From: Saussurea involucrata
Taxonomy: Eukaryota; Streptophyta; Magnoliopsida; Asterales; Asteraceae
Length of the DNA: 64,000 nucleotides
Assembly (NCBI GenBank): GCA_033807775.1
Contig: CM066322.1
Span: forward strand, 23,900,501 to 23,964,500
Reading direction: 5' to 3'
Under the pieces are notes generated by a model. The model did no database searches and had not been told where the DNA came from. It saw only the letters and a list, made by a program, of their open reading frames with translations. Positions 19,730 to 30,800 of the stretch are shown piece after piece (position 1 is the first letter of the stretch; each line of letters starts with the position of its first letter). Position numbers and translations under genes: made by a program.

Positions 19730-19943
19730 TTAGATGAAAATTTTCGTATGATGCCTTACGATAACAATTCTTACAATTATCATAATATATGCTATTAAGA
19801 GTAAATTTAAGGATTGATTTAATTCAAACTATTGATCATCCATATATGCAGTTGAGATTTTAACAAATACATGGCTTGTATTTATGATATACGCTCACTC
19901 CGTACGTACGTACGTGAAGAGTAATTCTTTATTTAAAAACTTA

Positions 19944-20346
19944 GGGTGCGTTTGGTACGTAGCATGATAGGACAGGACAAGGTGGGACGGGACAAAACAA
20001 GACAGGACAGAACATGTGTTCCATGTTTGGTAAGACATAACTGGACAGAACAGAACAGATAACATTGGCTAATTTATCCTTACTAAATTTAAAGAATGAA
20101 TAAAATATGAAATAGAAGATTTATTTGATGTTTTAGAAGATAATTAAATTTTATTTTGAGGTTATATTGGTAAAACATAAGTCTATTCCACTTTGTTTCA
20201 GCTTGTTTCATGGGGTGGGGTTGGAACAAGCATGTTCCAGTTTGTTCCAACTTGTTCCAGTCTATTCTACATAAAGTCCTGCCAAACGTGGGACATTGGA
20301 CCCTATTCTGTTTTGTTCTGTCCTATCCAATGTACCAAACGCATAT
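19944..20346. mobile_element. MITE with GTGCGTTTGGTAC ends
   Basis: Inverted ends GTGCGTTTGGTACGTAG and, reversed from the right, ATGCGTTTGGTACATTG. Repeated GGACAGGACA words lie near the left and GTTCTGTCC-type words near the right. Superfamily not resolved; flanking TTA and TAG do not match cleanly. Confidence 0.55.
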
Positions 20347-20799
20347 AGGACGAGAAAAGATAACGAATAGAGAAATTAGTAGAAATTGGGCCACAAATCA
20401 CATGCCACCGGTTTTGTTGTTGGGCTAGATTTTTTGGCCCCCGTTTTTTTTGACCCTATTATTCTTAACTTTTAAACTTTATACTAACTAAATTTATCCT
20501 TATAAGCTTATTATTTTATTTAAAAATGTTTCTCGTATTTATAATATGCATCAATTTCTATTACATATTTTTTTTCTTTAATTAAAATACATTATAGTTT
20601 GTTTAAATATCTATAATTCAAATATCTTGTCATTCCAATTTTGTGTAATACTATATCTTCATAGTTTCATTTAAAAATCTCTAGATAGAAAATTCACTTT
20701 ATGCTACTCTCATAAATATTGACTTTCTGGCACAGTATTTATGACTGAAGTCGATGTCCACCGCTTCAAACTATGAAATAAATATTGACAACAATCTAT

Positions 20800-20885
20800 G
20801 ACGTGTAGCTCAGTTGGCAATGGGGTGGGGAGACTTACCCAATAACCCACAACAACAGTTTCGATCAACTCTCTATACCAATAAT
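20800..20885 (+). mobile_element. Possible tRNA-derived SINE head
   Basis: TAGCTCAGTTGG is a good tRNA A box. A B-box-like string GTTTCGATCAACTC follows about 50 bases later. No poly-A tail or target duplication was seen, so it may be a truncated SINE. Confidence 0.35.
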
Positions 20886-21260
20886 CGTACCTAAAACCCC
20901 AATTAGACAAGAAACTTGCGACAAGTTGTTACACATAGACGAAAGTGAATTGTGTGAGTTTATTTCGATGCGGGTATGTGTTGTGATAGCCCATGTCACA
21001 TAAATATGAAAATTTAACTCGATTACAGAATATATGATATAAAGATCAAATATATGGGTGTTTTGTAAAATTATGTAGGATTCGTACTTGAAGGTTAACA
21101 AGCTTATAATATGACTGTTTAAGACGTAAATACTTGAAAGTATAAGAGCAACATAACATTATGAACGAATTCAACAACATTTTTTCAAGAACGAATTCAA
21201 CAACATTTTTTGAAAAATAAAAATGAAAACAAATTCTATTAAATAAATCTCGTAATATTT

Positions 21261-21452
21261 TTTTTGGGAATGGTGTCCTAGGCTATTCCTAGACTAATTA
21301 ATCCCTTGGCAAATTATGACTGTGAGACATCAGCCCTGATTAAACCTCAGTGGCCACAATTGTTGTGTACCCCTGAATTAGAACCTTGAGTAGATGGGAT
21401 ATTCCACCATATTTCCCAGGGCCTTAACCAGTACGCCACAACCCTTGTGATT
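21261..21452 (-). mobile_element. tRNA-derived SINE with target-site duplication
   Basis: On the minus strand it starts near 21452 with an A-box-like TGGCGTACTGGTTAAGG and a B-box-like GGTTCTAATTC about 45 bases later. It ends in an A run (T run at about 21258-21265 on plus). The 9-mer GTAATATTT flanks both ends (21252-21260 and 21453-21461). Pol III boxes, 3' A-tail and a target duplication together indicate a SINE of about 190 bp. Confidence 0.75.
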
Positions 21453-21461
21453 GTAATATTT

Positions 21462-22512
21462 AACTTATCTTAATTTACTTGGTCCATTTTTTAACATGTT
21501 TGAAAAAAATTTAGAAGAAGCCTTCTACAAGTTACTGTTTACCACAGACTTGGTCGATTTTCTTTTCTTTTGTTGAAAAAGAACGACATTTTTAAAATAG
21601 AAATGAGACAAAGAAGAAAGTCATAAACGATAATTATTGGACAAAATATCCTCAAACGAAGACCATAATTAATAAGACACTAATTAATAAATGAAGCCTC
21701 CAAATTTGGTGCATTTTGATTAATCTAACAAGCTATCAACATCAGACCACTTGCTCAAATTTTCAGTAGTTTCTGCTTTCAAAATATCATCGTTAAAAGC
21801 ATATGTTAAATTGTATTTCTTGATTAAAAACCAATCTTGAAACTTCAAAAATAAAAATGGAGCTAAAGGAAATAAAAAAATAGGGTTAAAGTTAACGTGA
21901 GAAGTGATTATCAATCGTTGGATTATAAATTGATGCACATCCGGATGAAATGCACCAGACAATTAATACCTGGTAAAAAATAACAATATTGCCATCATAT
22001 ATAATCACATATTTTCATGTACACAAACATATAACATTGGTTTGTAAATGCAAAATCTATCAAGCGAATGATCATGCACACAACCACATTGTTTCAGGTT
22101 ATTCGGTTTTTGGGTTGAACAATTTCATTTTTTTTTTACTATTTTGGTTAACCTAAATAGCAAATTATACCATTATTTTATATATTTTATCTCTAGATAA
22201 TTGGGTTGAGTAAATAAAACAATTAACATATGATAAACCTATTATATTAAAGCTAAATAACATGAGATTGAAATAGATTTAATAAAACAGTACATAAGAA
22301 CTAGATACTGGGATGCTTAATATCGAAATGGATTTGACAAAAGAGTACACACGATATAGAGATTAATTTATTTATTTTGGTGGAAAAAAAATCAAATATG
22401 CGGGGTCTTGTAAAAATTAAGTTCTTAAAGTATGAAACCATGCCATTTGTGAAGAGGTAATTTTTAAAGCAAAATACAAGTTATTTTAACTTTTGATCGG
22501 GTTCAAGAGACC
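21462..22512. other. AT-rich intergenic DNA
   Basis: No gene, RNA or clear repeat recognised. The minus-strand frame at 21720-21962 has no family features and unremarkable composition. Just left of the SINE, at 21163-21215, a unit of 26 bp (AACGAATTCAACAACATTTT) is repeated twice. Confidence 0.4.
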
Positions 22513-22515
22513 TTA

Positions 22516-22784
22516 GAGCATCTTCAACAACTTCCCTAAATTTTTTCCAAAATGGGAAAACAAAAGTTAAAATCCTCAAAAAAATTTGCTTCCGTCTCCA
22601 ACAGATTCCTCATTTTAGGGATTTCTAGTTTTGGGGTATTCTTCAAATATGGAGAAAATTTTAGGGAATCTCCAACTTTCTCCAAAATGGGAAAGGATTT
22701 GGAGAAGCTGTTGGAGATGAGTTTAAGACCAAAATTCTCATATTCCTCATTTTCTCCAAAATAGGGAAGCTGTTGGAGATGTTC
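22516..22784. mobile_element. Tourist-like MITE (CATCTCCAACAG family), copy 2
   Basis: Left end GAGCATCTTCAACAAC, right end reversed GAACATCTCCAACAGC, flanked by TTA (22513-22515, 22785-22787). Same family as 2260-2625; the purine-rich interior AAAATGGGAAA recurs. Confidence 0.7.
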
Positions 22785-22787
22785 TTA

Positions 22788-23656
22788 TTACTTTGTATGT
22801 GGCTTTGCCACTACTTCTATACACTTGTATGTAACGTAATTTATAACAAAAGGGTCATTAATTTAGCCTGATCGATAAAAAATATCTCTAACATTTTTTT
22901 CATAATTTATTTAAAATAGAGTTATAAAGGTGAACACCGCTAAACTAAAATTTTCTTCATAATTTATTTAAAATTATAATTCAACCTGCTTATAATTTCT
23001 ATTTATAATTATAATTCAACCTGCTTATAATTTCTATTTATAATTAATTTATTAAAATATTTAATACATTTATAACAAACTTTTTATAGAAAAACAATTT
23101 TTTGTTCTCTTTGCTCCTTCTTTCCCTTGCCAAATACAAAACAATGTAAACTTTTATCATCTAAATTTTCATTTTGGAGATTTTTACCACCTCCAAACAT
23201 GGAGTTTTTTTTTTCTCAATCTTATCTCTGTAGGAAAATTAACTGTTTTAGCAAAAAAAATTATGGTGGTTTCACCTCCTAACTACTTTCTCCCTATTTT
23301 TATTGAAATAGTCACCAAATCCGTAAAAATAGGTTCGTAATTACGGGCCTACCTTAAAAAAACGAATCTAGTCGATTTAAAAAAAAAAATCCATATTGGT
23401 AACTTGGGTCAAAGTTTTTTTTTAAGAAAAATTGATTAAATTTGAATTTTTTAATAAAAAAAATGGTTAGAAGATAAAACCACTATCAAAAAATAGTTAG
23501 AATAATTAATTTACCTTTATTCTAATGGAGCTAGAACATATAAGGAAAAAAATTCAAAAAAATTGTTACATTGATTCTCTTGATTTTGCTTTAAGACAGT
23601 CAACATTGTTTAGATTCTTATGTTCTAAGAAAGTCAACATTTTTAAGACTTGACTT
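22788..23656. other. AT-rich intergenic DNA
   Basis: No gene seen. A unit of about 49 bp containing ATAATTCAACCTGCTTATAA is present twice in tandem around 22974-23045. Confidence 0.4.
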
Positions 23657-24002
23657 GGAACATCTCCAAAAGTTTTTTTAAAATTTCTAAAACAAAGAAC
23701 TAAAATTTAATATTTCTAAAAAAAATTACATCCATTTCTAACAGATTCTCCATTTTAGAGAAATAAACATTGATTATATTATTAAAATATTATTTCTTTC
23801 TCTAAATATTTATTTACAAAATTTTATATTGGTGCCTTCATTTAGTAATCATTTTTGGGTTATCTCCATATTCGAAGAAAAACCCATTCTCCCTCCTACG
23901 TTCTCTATTTTGGAGATAGTTTTAAGAAAGTTATTGAAACAAAATTGTAGCTCAAAATCCCTATATTTTTTTCTCTATTTTAAAAAGCTGTTAGAGATGC
24001 TC
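23657..24002. mobile_element. Tourist-like MITE (CATCTCCAACAG family), copy 3
   Basis: Left GGAACATCTCCAAAAG, right reversed GAGCATCTCTAACAGC; interior resembles copy 1 (TTATTAAAATATT, GGTTATCTCCATATT). The flanking trinucleotides no longer match, so it is older than copies 1 and 2. Confidence 0.6.
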
Positions 24003-24970
24003 TCACAATATACAATTTGTCTTTCCATATATAATGGTCGTGGAACCAATAAAATCAGTGTCATAGTGGTGAGAGTGACACTTCTTTTTTTGCAAAATAT
24101 ATATCAAAAAGATTATTCATAACAATAAGGGAAATTAATTAAAATGCCCCAAGTTTGTTTTTCACTTACAAAAATACCCCATCTCTCTCCCGGTTTACAA
24201 AATATATATTAAAAAGATTATTCTCTCAATCGAGGACACACCCAGGCTGGTAGCTGATAAACTAGCTGTTGACTGATAAGCTAGCTGGTAAAAAAGTCAT
24301 GTTTGGCAAAAAGTAGCTTATAAACATTTAAATGACCAAAAAAGACATATTAAAAAAATAGTTAATAAATAATAATTAATATTAATGAGGGCATAATTGG
24401 AATATTTACAAAAAACTACTCATAAGCTACTCCAAGTAGTTTTTCAAAAAACTAGCTTATGGTCATCCAAACATATACTCAAAAAATAAGCTAGTTTTTT
24501 TTGCCAAACAATGCCTTAGGGGGCGTTTGGTTCACTAGAAAGTGATGGAATCTGGTGGAATTGGAATGTGACATTCCATTGACCAGATTCCATTCCAGTG
24601 TTTGGTTCAATCTTTTGTAGCATGGAATCTTAAAACTTTCCATTGAATTCCAATTTTTATGTATTTGACATTCCATCACATATTGCTGGGATTTCAATGG
24701 AATGGAATGTGTTCTTTTTTTTATTCCAAAAATACCCCTTGCCAAATCAAACAACCCAGCAACATCTAACCTAGACAGAAATAGAACAGAAATCGAACCA
24801 GTAGAAATCGAAGCAGTAGCAACATACAGAAAACAAATCAAAGCAGTAGCAACCATGGAGAAATTAGAGCGCCGACCGCCGAAGGTTGTGGAGGGGGGCG
24901 GCTGCCGGAGGTTGTGGAGACGGTGGATTAGAGCGCCGGCCGCCGGAGGTCGTGGTCTCGTGGAGGCGTG

Positions 24971-25080
24971 TTGAAGAAGAAGAAGTGAAGAACTCAAGAA
25001 CCCTAGGCTTGTTGAAGAAGAAGAAGTGAAGAACTCAAGAACCCTAGGCTTGTTGAAGAAGAAGTGAAGAACCCTAGGCG
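24971..25080. repeat. 41-bp minisatellite (about 2.6 units)
   Basis: Units start at 24971, 25012 and 25053 with TTGAAGAAGAAG and end in GAACCCTAGGC; the third unit is shortened by loss of an inner AGAACTCA-type word. Confidence 0.85.
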
Positions 25081-25171
25081 TGTATCTGATTTTTGGAATT
25101 GGGGGAACCATAGTGTGATTGGTATTGATATTAATATTATTAGTGTAAATTTATATTTATATTATTATATG

Positions 25172-25174
<3 letters not shown>

Positions 25175-25220
<46 letters not shown>
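25175..25220. repeat. (AT)23 microsatellite
   Basis: Uninterrupted alternating AT over 46 bases inside the nested Tourist-like element. Confidence 0.9.
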
Positions 25221-25226
<6 letters not shown>

Positions 25227-25987
25227 TTCTTCTAATTATATATAGAAACCGGGTAAAAGCATTTTTTTTGTTTAAAAAAATTAAAATCAACAAAAGGGTA
25301 TTTTGGTCATTTACTCAAATTTCATTCCAATTCCAAAGCTGCATTCTGTGAACCAAACAGACAGATTCCAATTCCTTTAACAGATTCCATTCCAATTCTG
25401 TCAACCAAACAGCTGGTCAAACCTGACAACATTCCATTCCAATTCCTCCAAAGTCAAATTTCTTTGACAGATTCCATTCCATCCAAAAACATTCTGCGAA
25501 CCAAACGCCCCTTAGTGTGTCCACGATGGTCCTCGATTTTTTAAAATATATCAAAAAAGTTGTTGATTAAAATGTTTTAGAATGCTACAAATTGTTAGGT
25601 GTGTCCTCGATTGAAGTGTGTTCTCGATAATTGCTTGGGTGTGTCCTCAATTGACCTACGATTTTATGAATTGTCCGCGATCGAGGATAACATTTTGAAA
25701 AAATCGTGGATGGTTTTGAATTTTGTATTTTAATCCGCGATCGAGGGTCAAATTGCGGAAAAATTTGTATTTTTGTAAACCGGAAAAGAGGTGAGGTATT
25801 TCTGTAAGGAAAAGTTGAAGTTAGGGCATTTTAATTAATTTCCCTAACAATAATTTAAATTAAATTTCTATGCAAGAGAACTAATATGTTATAAACTATA
25901 TTAACTATTTTAATGATATTGTAAAATCTATTAAAATTTATTATAATTTATTGTGAATTTTTTTATTTTTAACTCTATGTTACAAAG

Positions 25988-27571
25988 TATAAAGACCCAA
26001 CCAAAAATTATCATGCAAAACATCAATTTCATAACATCCTAAAATCACGATCTCAAAATGTCATTACAAATATTCAAATAGGTTTTGGAAACAACCTACA
26101 CAACTGAGAAAAACTAATAACTAGAGTGTCACTAGGCTTCTTGACTCTTCTTGCTAAGCTCAGCCTATTTGCCCGAGCTCCTGGAAACCTGCTTACCTGA
26201 AAGGTTTTAATTTGAAAATGCGAGGGTTAGACCATGAGGTCTAGTGAGTCCCTCCTAACAGTTATCAAAGCATTTAAAAAAAACAGTTTATCTTTTCAGC
26301 TTTAAACATTCATACTCAACACGTCAAAATCATATACGGACTAAAGTCCGCCTCCTCGTAATCTGACACCCTGAAGCCACCCGAAGGTGACAACGAGTCA
26401 GCCTCATGCTGCCTTGCGGAGCCTCGCTCCTGGCATATAGGGACCTCCCTTCCCGCATGAGAGCTGGCGGAACTACTCTCCCGTCTTTGCCAGTTTACGT
26501 CTCCTTGATGTATGCATACATTCTACATAAAACTTTAAACAACTTCCATGCAATTAAAGCATAATAATAAAGCATGGCAATTCTCAACATTCATAACACA
26601 TTTTGATAACACTTTAAAAGCCACACATTTTAGTTTAGAAAACTCACCTGAGGCTCTTACTTCTCGTTCCTAAACAGTTCCAAACTTCCAAATCGACTTC
26701 CCTGAATAAACGGGCATAAAACAACAACTCAGCAAAAGTATCCGGACAACTCAGGTTTTCCGGACAACCCTACTTTTCCGGACGCTAAAGAGTCCGGACA
26801 CCCACACTAACCGGACGACAACCTAGTCCGGACAACACCCTTATCCGGGTAACTACTATTCTCCGGACGATACCCCTTTCCGGGTACCGAACTTACTGGA
26901 CACAATACTTTACCGGACATAACTCCTACCCGGACAACTTCCTATCCGGACAACTTCCTATCCGGACAAACCACACGTCCGGAGACCTCCTAGTCATGAA
27001 TGAATCCGGACGCCCGAGAAGGTGTCCGGACGTCGACCTGGTCCGTTTTTGGGCTGAAATCCATAGGCTAAACTCGATTCTCTCGAACTAAAGATTAACA
27101 ATAGCAACAACAACTATAAACTTAGCAATTAACGGTTTCTTAGCAACAATATCACAATAAGAGGCTCGATTTCTCCCTCCCACCTTCAAACTCTACTTTT
27201 TAACCAAAACTAAAAAAGGATAAACATTCTATAACCCAACCACAGATTCGAGATTAAAGGAGGTTTACCTGGTTGATTGAATGATGAAGGACCTCTTCTT
27301 CCCTCTCCAAATCCGAAATCCTTTCCTCCTTTCTTGCTTTGTCTCCTTTTCTTCCTTCCTCCTTTGTTTTCTATTCTTTCCTTCTCTTTCTTTCTTTTGA
27401 TCTTCCAGCCGTCAACAACAACCAAAATCAGTAATAGCATGACTCACCTAGGGTTTTGTGCCCTTTAAGTACCTCCTCTCTTCTTTACCAAATAGCCCTT
27501 CAACTTTCTTTAATATTAACTTTTAACCTAAAACGTAACTTCCTTCCATTTTGGTCCGGGTCGTTACAACA
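25988..27571 (-). repeat. 3' LTR of the Tekay-like element
   Basis: Minus-strand LTR beginning TGTTGTAACGACCCGG next to the polypurine tract and ending ...GGGTCTTTATA at 25988. It contains about 20 copies of CCGGAC-type words between 26740 and 27040. The block with GACCTCATGGTCTAACCCTC is shared in diverged form with the solo LTR at 39338-40898, so both belong to one broad family. Confidence 0.8.
26740..27040. repeat. Dense array of TCCGGACAAC-type words in the LTR
   Basis: The hexamer CCGGAC, or close forms (CCGGGT, CTGGAC), recurs every 10-20 bases on the plus strand with AT-rich spacers of varying sequence. One 19-bp unit (TCCGGACAACTTCCTA) is repeated exactly. The right LTR keeps the first part of the array. 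Confidence 0.8.
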
Positions 27572-27586
27572 CTTCCCCCTCAAAAG
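27572..27586 (-). other. Polypurine tract of the Tekay-like element
   Basis: Minus strand TTTTGAGGGGGAAG directly before the TG of the 3' LTR, where plus-strand DNA synthesis would start. Confidence 0.75.
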
Positions 27587-27639
27587 AATTCCGTCCCCGG
27601 AATTTCGTTTACAAAAAAGGTGAGGGTATCAGGTCTGCA

Positions 27640-27890
27640 TAACTAATCCGACTTCCACGATGCCTCTCGTCTCTTAAGATACCTCCACTGAAACTTCACT
27701 CAGCGTACTTCTTTGTGTCTCGACTTTCGTACTTTACTACTCACAACTTCAATCGGTCCTCCTACGTAAGTCAAACTCTCATCAATACTGATGTCCCCTC
27801 TAAGAATCAACCACATCGACTTCTGACAAACACTACTTTAGATTCGAGACATGAAATGTCGGATGGACACCCATTCACTTCTCTAGACAG
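27640..27890 (-). pseudogene. Integrase C-terminal trace of the Tekay-like element
   Basis: Minus-strand translation shows the family word IDESLTYVGGPIEV followed by a KVRKSRHKEV stretch, a stop codon, and then VKFQWRYLKRREASW in the same frame. This matches the segment after the integrase core in chromovirus-type Ty3/gypsy polyproteins (DESLTY..., then ...VKV.W....E..W). It is the only part of pol that I could recognise. Upstream (to about 32090) no frame remains open for long on the minus strand. Confidence 0.65.
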
Positions 27891-30800
27891 TCTTACACGT
27901 ATACCGCTCCTCTAACTCGTTCACTAATGGCGAAAGTCAACTTCTTATCGCCTGTATTTCTCGCAAGATCGCTATCATCTCACTTCCCACATCGGCTCTT
28001 CCACGAAAGAGACGTGTAACACACTAAAGATTTCTTCTCCAAATCTCACCGAGTACCTCAAGATCGCGCACCATTTATTCAACTTTCATAACTTCGACGG
28101 CTCCACAGACTTAGTCCATCTTACCTATCTCTCAAACTTCAAGGCTCAAAAGCCTTATGTTCCTCAATCCAACCAGCTCAATCCTGCTCAGTCCCCCAAA
28201 CCGTTCTGATGGGGAACATAACCGCACCCCATACTCAGAAAACCGCCTTCGGCGAGTCACCACTTTGCTAAAACGTGTCATCTTGCATTATTTACTTGCA
28301 ACCTCTCCGAATACTATACTCGCTTAAACACCACTAGAAGAATCCAAGGCCACCCGCGCCTCCATTTGCTCGCTTCCGCCTCCACGTCGGAACTCGCGGT
28401 TATTCAACACGTCTACTTACGGTCTCTCATACCCCCTTTACTCCCTTAAAAGAAGGAACTTGGCGGAAATTCCCCGCCACTACAACGAGACTCTAAGACC
28501 AGGAATCATCACTCTCCTGACCACTTGGCGCAAGGCCACCCTTGCACCTCTTGACGACTCACACCTAAGAGTTCTCTCCTCGAGTTACCTGTAATTCTAG
28601 TCCACTTCTTCCAACCGATATGCGCCTAAGCAGACCGTATTCCCTTCCCGAATCACATCGGCTACCGCTCGACAACTAACTCGCACGTTCTCACCACATC
28701 ATCATTTCACATTTAATCGTGGCCAAAAATGGGAAACTCTAAAATTCTTTACTGTAGTGCTCACCTGTTCGAATTGAACTTATCCCGAAGGCTCATCAAC
28801 TTCTTACTGACTGCCACAAACGTCCAGTCTCATAACATAACTTCGGTTATCCTCGCTCAACTTGGAAGACTAACCTAGGTCGCACTCTACTGTTCTCAAT
28901 AGCTTACACTGAACGATCAGTTCGTTTGACCGCTTCTCACAATATCGCCAACTCGACTCGAAACATTCGACTATCTTATCCGCTTCTTTCCTGCACCAGA
29001 CGTACAAAATCCTTTTCCTCAAAACTCTTTCTAGAAGTTCACACACTTACCGGCAAGCTATTCACGCTACTCCACCTCTTGGTGTTACTGACCAGCTTAC
29101 TACTTCTAACCTTCTCTTCTATCCCAACGTACTATCTTCACCTCCACACAATAACGTGAAGCATCACCTCTCAAACATTACCTGCCTCTTTCTTCCAACC
29201 TTTTCACTTGCTGAAACGTTTACTCGTTTCTAAACATACCCAAACGGTGGCATCAAAGTTCTAACTTAAGGAATTCAAACAAGTCATCTCGAAATGACAT
29301 CTGTGTTCGAAGTCATTGCACATCTTTGGATCTCTCACTAATACATCCTCTAATCATTCCTCCATACCTAAGAAACAACTCACATTCTTCAAAGATTTCG
29401 CATCTACTACCCCACATCTTTGACTAACCCATCCATCGCCTTCTCTAAAATTTCCAAAGGTTTCAACCACATACCTACTTATCGACTCACACAATCAAAA
29501 ACACTTGGTTTCTTATTTGGGTAATCACTTACTCCCGCTCCGACATTTCCTTCCGAACATAATCATATCACAACGTCACTTACACCTACGTGCTCCAACA
29601 ATTTGGTTAACAAATCGTATATCTCGTACGAAACCCCCAAAAGGCTTCTATCTGAAGCTTCCTTTATTTCTAACATCACATCACTATGATACTAGCTGGT
29701 ACATTTAACTCGGAAATTAATGCCATTACCTATCTGTACATTCCTCACTCATCACATCATACTGCAGACCAAATCTCTCATGGCCATTCTTACACCATTT
29801 ATACTTGCCTTCACATCTTCACGCAAACACAACCGAGTCTATCTCGCTACTTAGTCCTCTCTCGGCTTGTCGAACTATAACTCACGAGTTCTCAATTAAC
29901 TCAAACACAAACATTCTAGCTAGCTCTTCACGATCCGAGCCCTTACATAAGCTGGGCACAGTCCCTTACTGGACAATAAAATCTACATACTAACTTCGCT
30001 CGGGTTCATACCTCGTCATTCTACGATCTCTCCATACTTCATAAATAAAACGCTTAATCAAAATCATAACTTCTCATCCTCTTAGCACCCCTACAAGGTG
30101 TTCTATCAACTTTCACCCTTCTGGTTCAGGTCGTCGGCCTCGGCCATCATACACAACTGTCGACTTTTACATCGATTGACAACCTGAAACTACTTTCTTA
30201 ACTTAGTCTTTAACAAGGGTTCCTCACGGAACCCAACTCTTCCAACATATCATAAACAGCTTCATGATCTGTCTCCCTCTTTTCGAAACCTACTCATGTA
30301 ACATCAACATTACAAGCTCACCTCGAAACTCATACTTCTATGCCATAGGCATTTCGTTCTTCCTTACTACACTACCCATAACGAGTTGCAAAACCAACAC
30401 CTTGAAGGCTTCAAATCCTTCCTCCGGACACAACCGTCCCTTGACAACCGTACTTCTAGTTTCCGAACAAGGGTGCAAACCCTCATACAACCGACACTGT
30501 AATCCACTTCCGACTCTACCGCTAATCACCTTTCCTCTTGAACACAAATATTAAGGCTACAACATTCTTTCCTGATTTGTCCGACACTTCCCCACGCTTG
30601 AAGTTCTTCCTTAGCTTAACATACAACATCCTACGACCTAGTGAGTTCATAGCCATCATGCATGACAACGCAATAGATAAATCATTTTGTACCTTTTATC
30701 ATTTCCAATGGACAACGTTTGAAAGCATAATGGGTACACATGCCCCCATCACTCTTAAAATTCAATGCCCTGCACAACGATCTCGAGAATCGTTCGCATG

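Larger units (their letters stand above)
17997..19732. repeat. Segmental duplication, copy 2
   Basis: Near-identical to 12571-14278 and complete at its right end (whole third MITE followed by TTA). The left junction lies inside foldback element 2. It carries the decayed tRNA copy. Because the junction cuts the foldback arm, this copy probably arrived after element 2. Confidence 0.82.
24519..25511. mobile_element. Large Tourist-like element nested in the Mutator-like element
   Basis: Ends GGGGGCGTTTGGTTCAC and, reversed, GGGGCGTTTGGTTCGC, flanked by TTA (24516-24518, 25512-25514). Many ATTCCATTCCAATTCC-type words lie near both ends. The centre (24850-24970) is unusually GC-rich (GCCGGCCGCCGGAGG) and is followed by a 41-bp tandem repeat and an AT microsatellite. 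At 993 bp it is long for a MITE. It has TIR sequence in common with 10193-10577. Confidence 0.72.
24129..25844. mobile_element. Mutator-like non-autonomous element with 9-bp target duplication
   Basis: Ends GGGAAATTAATTAAAATGCCC and its inverse, with a perfect 9-bp repeat TAACAATAA on each side (24120-24128, 25845-25853). The 9-bp duplication points to the Mutator superfamily. Subterminal words (TCCGCGATCGAGG, ACTTACAAAAATACC) resemble the arms of the foldback elements at 15442-17996, so they are probably relatives. A 993-bp Tourist-like element is nested inside, and a piece of another MITE (GGTAAAAAAGTCATGTTTGGC...) lies at 24247-24515. Confidence 0.75.

Noticed and set aside
24491..25111. 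206-codon minus-strand frame, and a 90-codon plus-strand frame, as genes
   Set aside because: Both cross the borders or the minisatellite of the nested Tourist-like element; the translations follow the tandem repeat and show no conserved domain.
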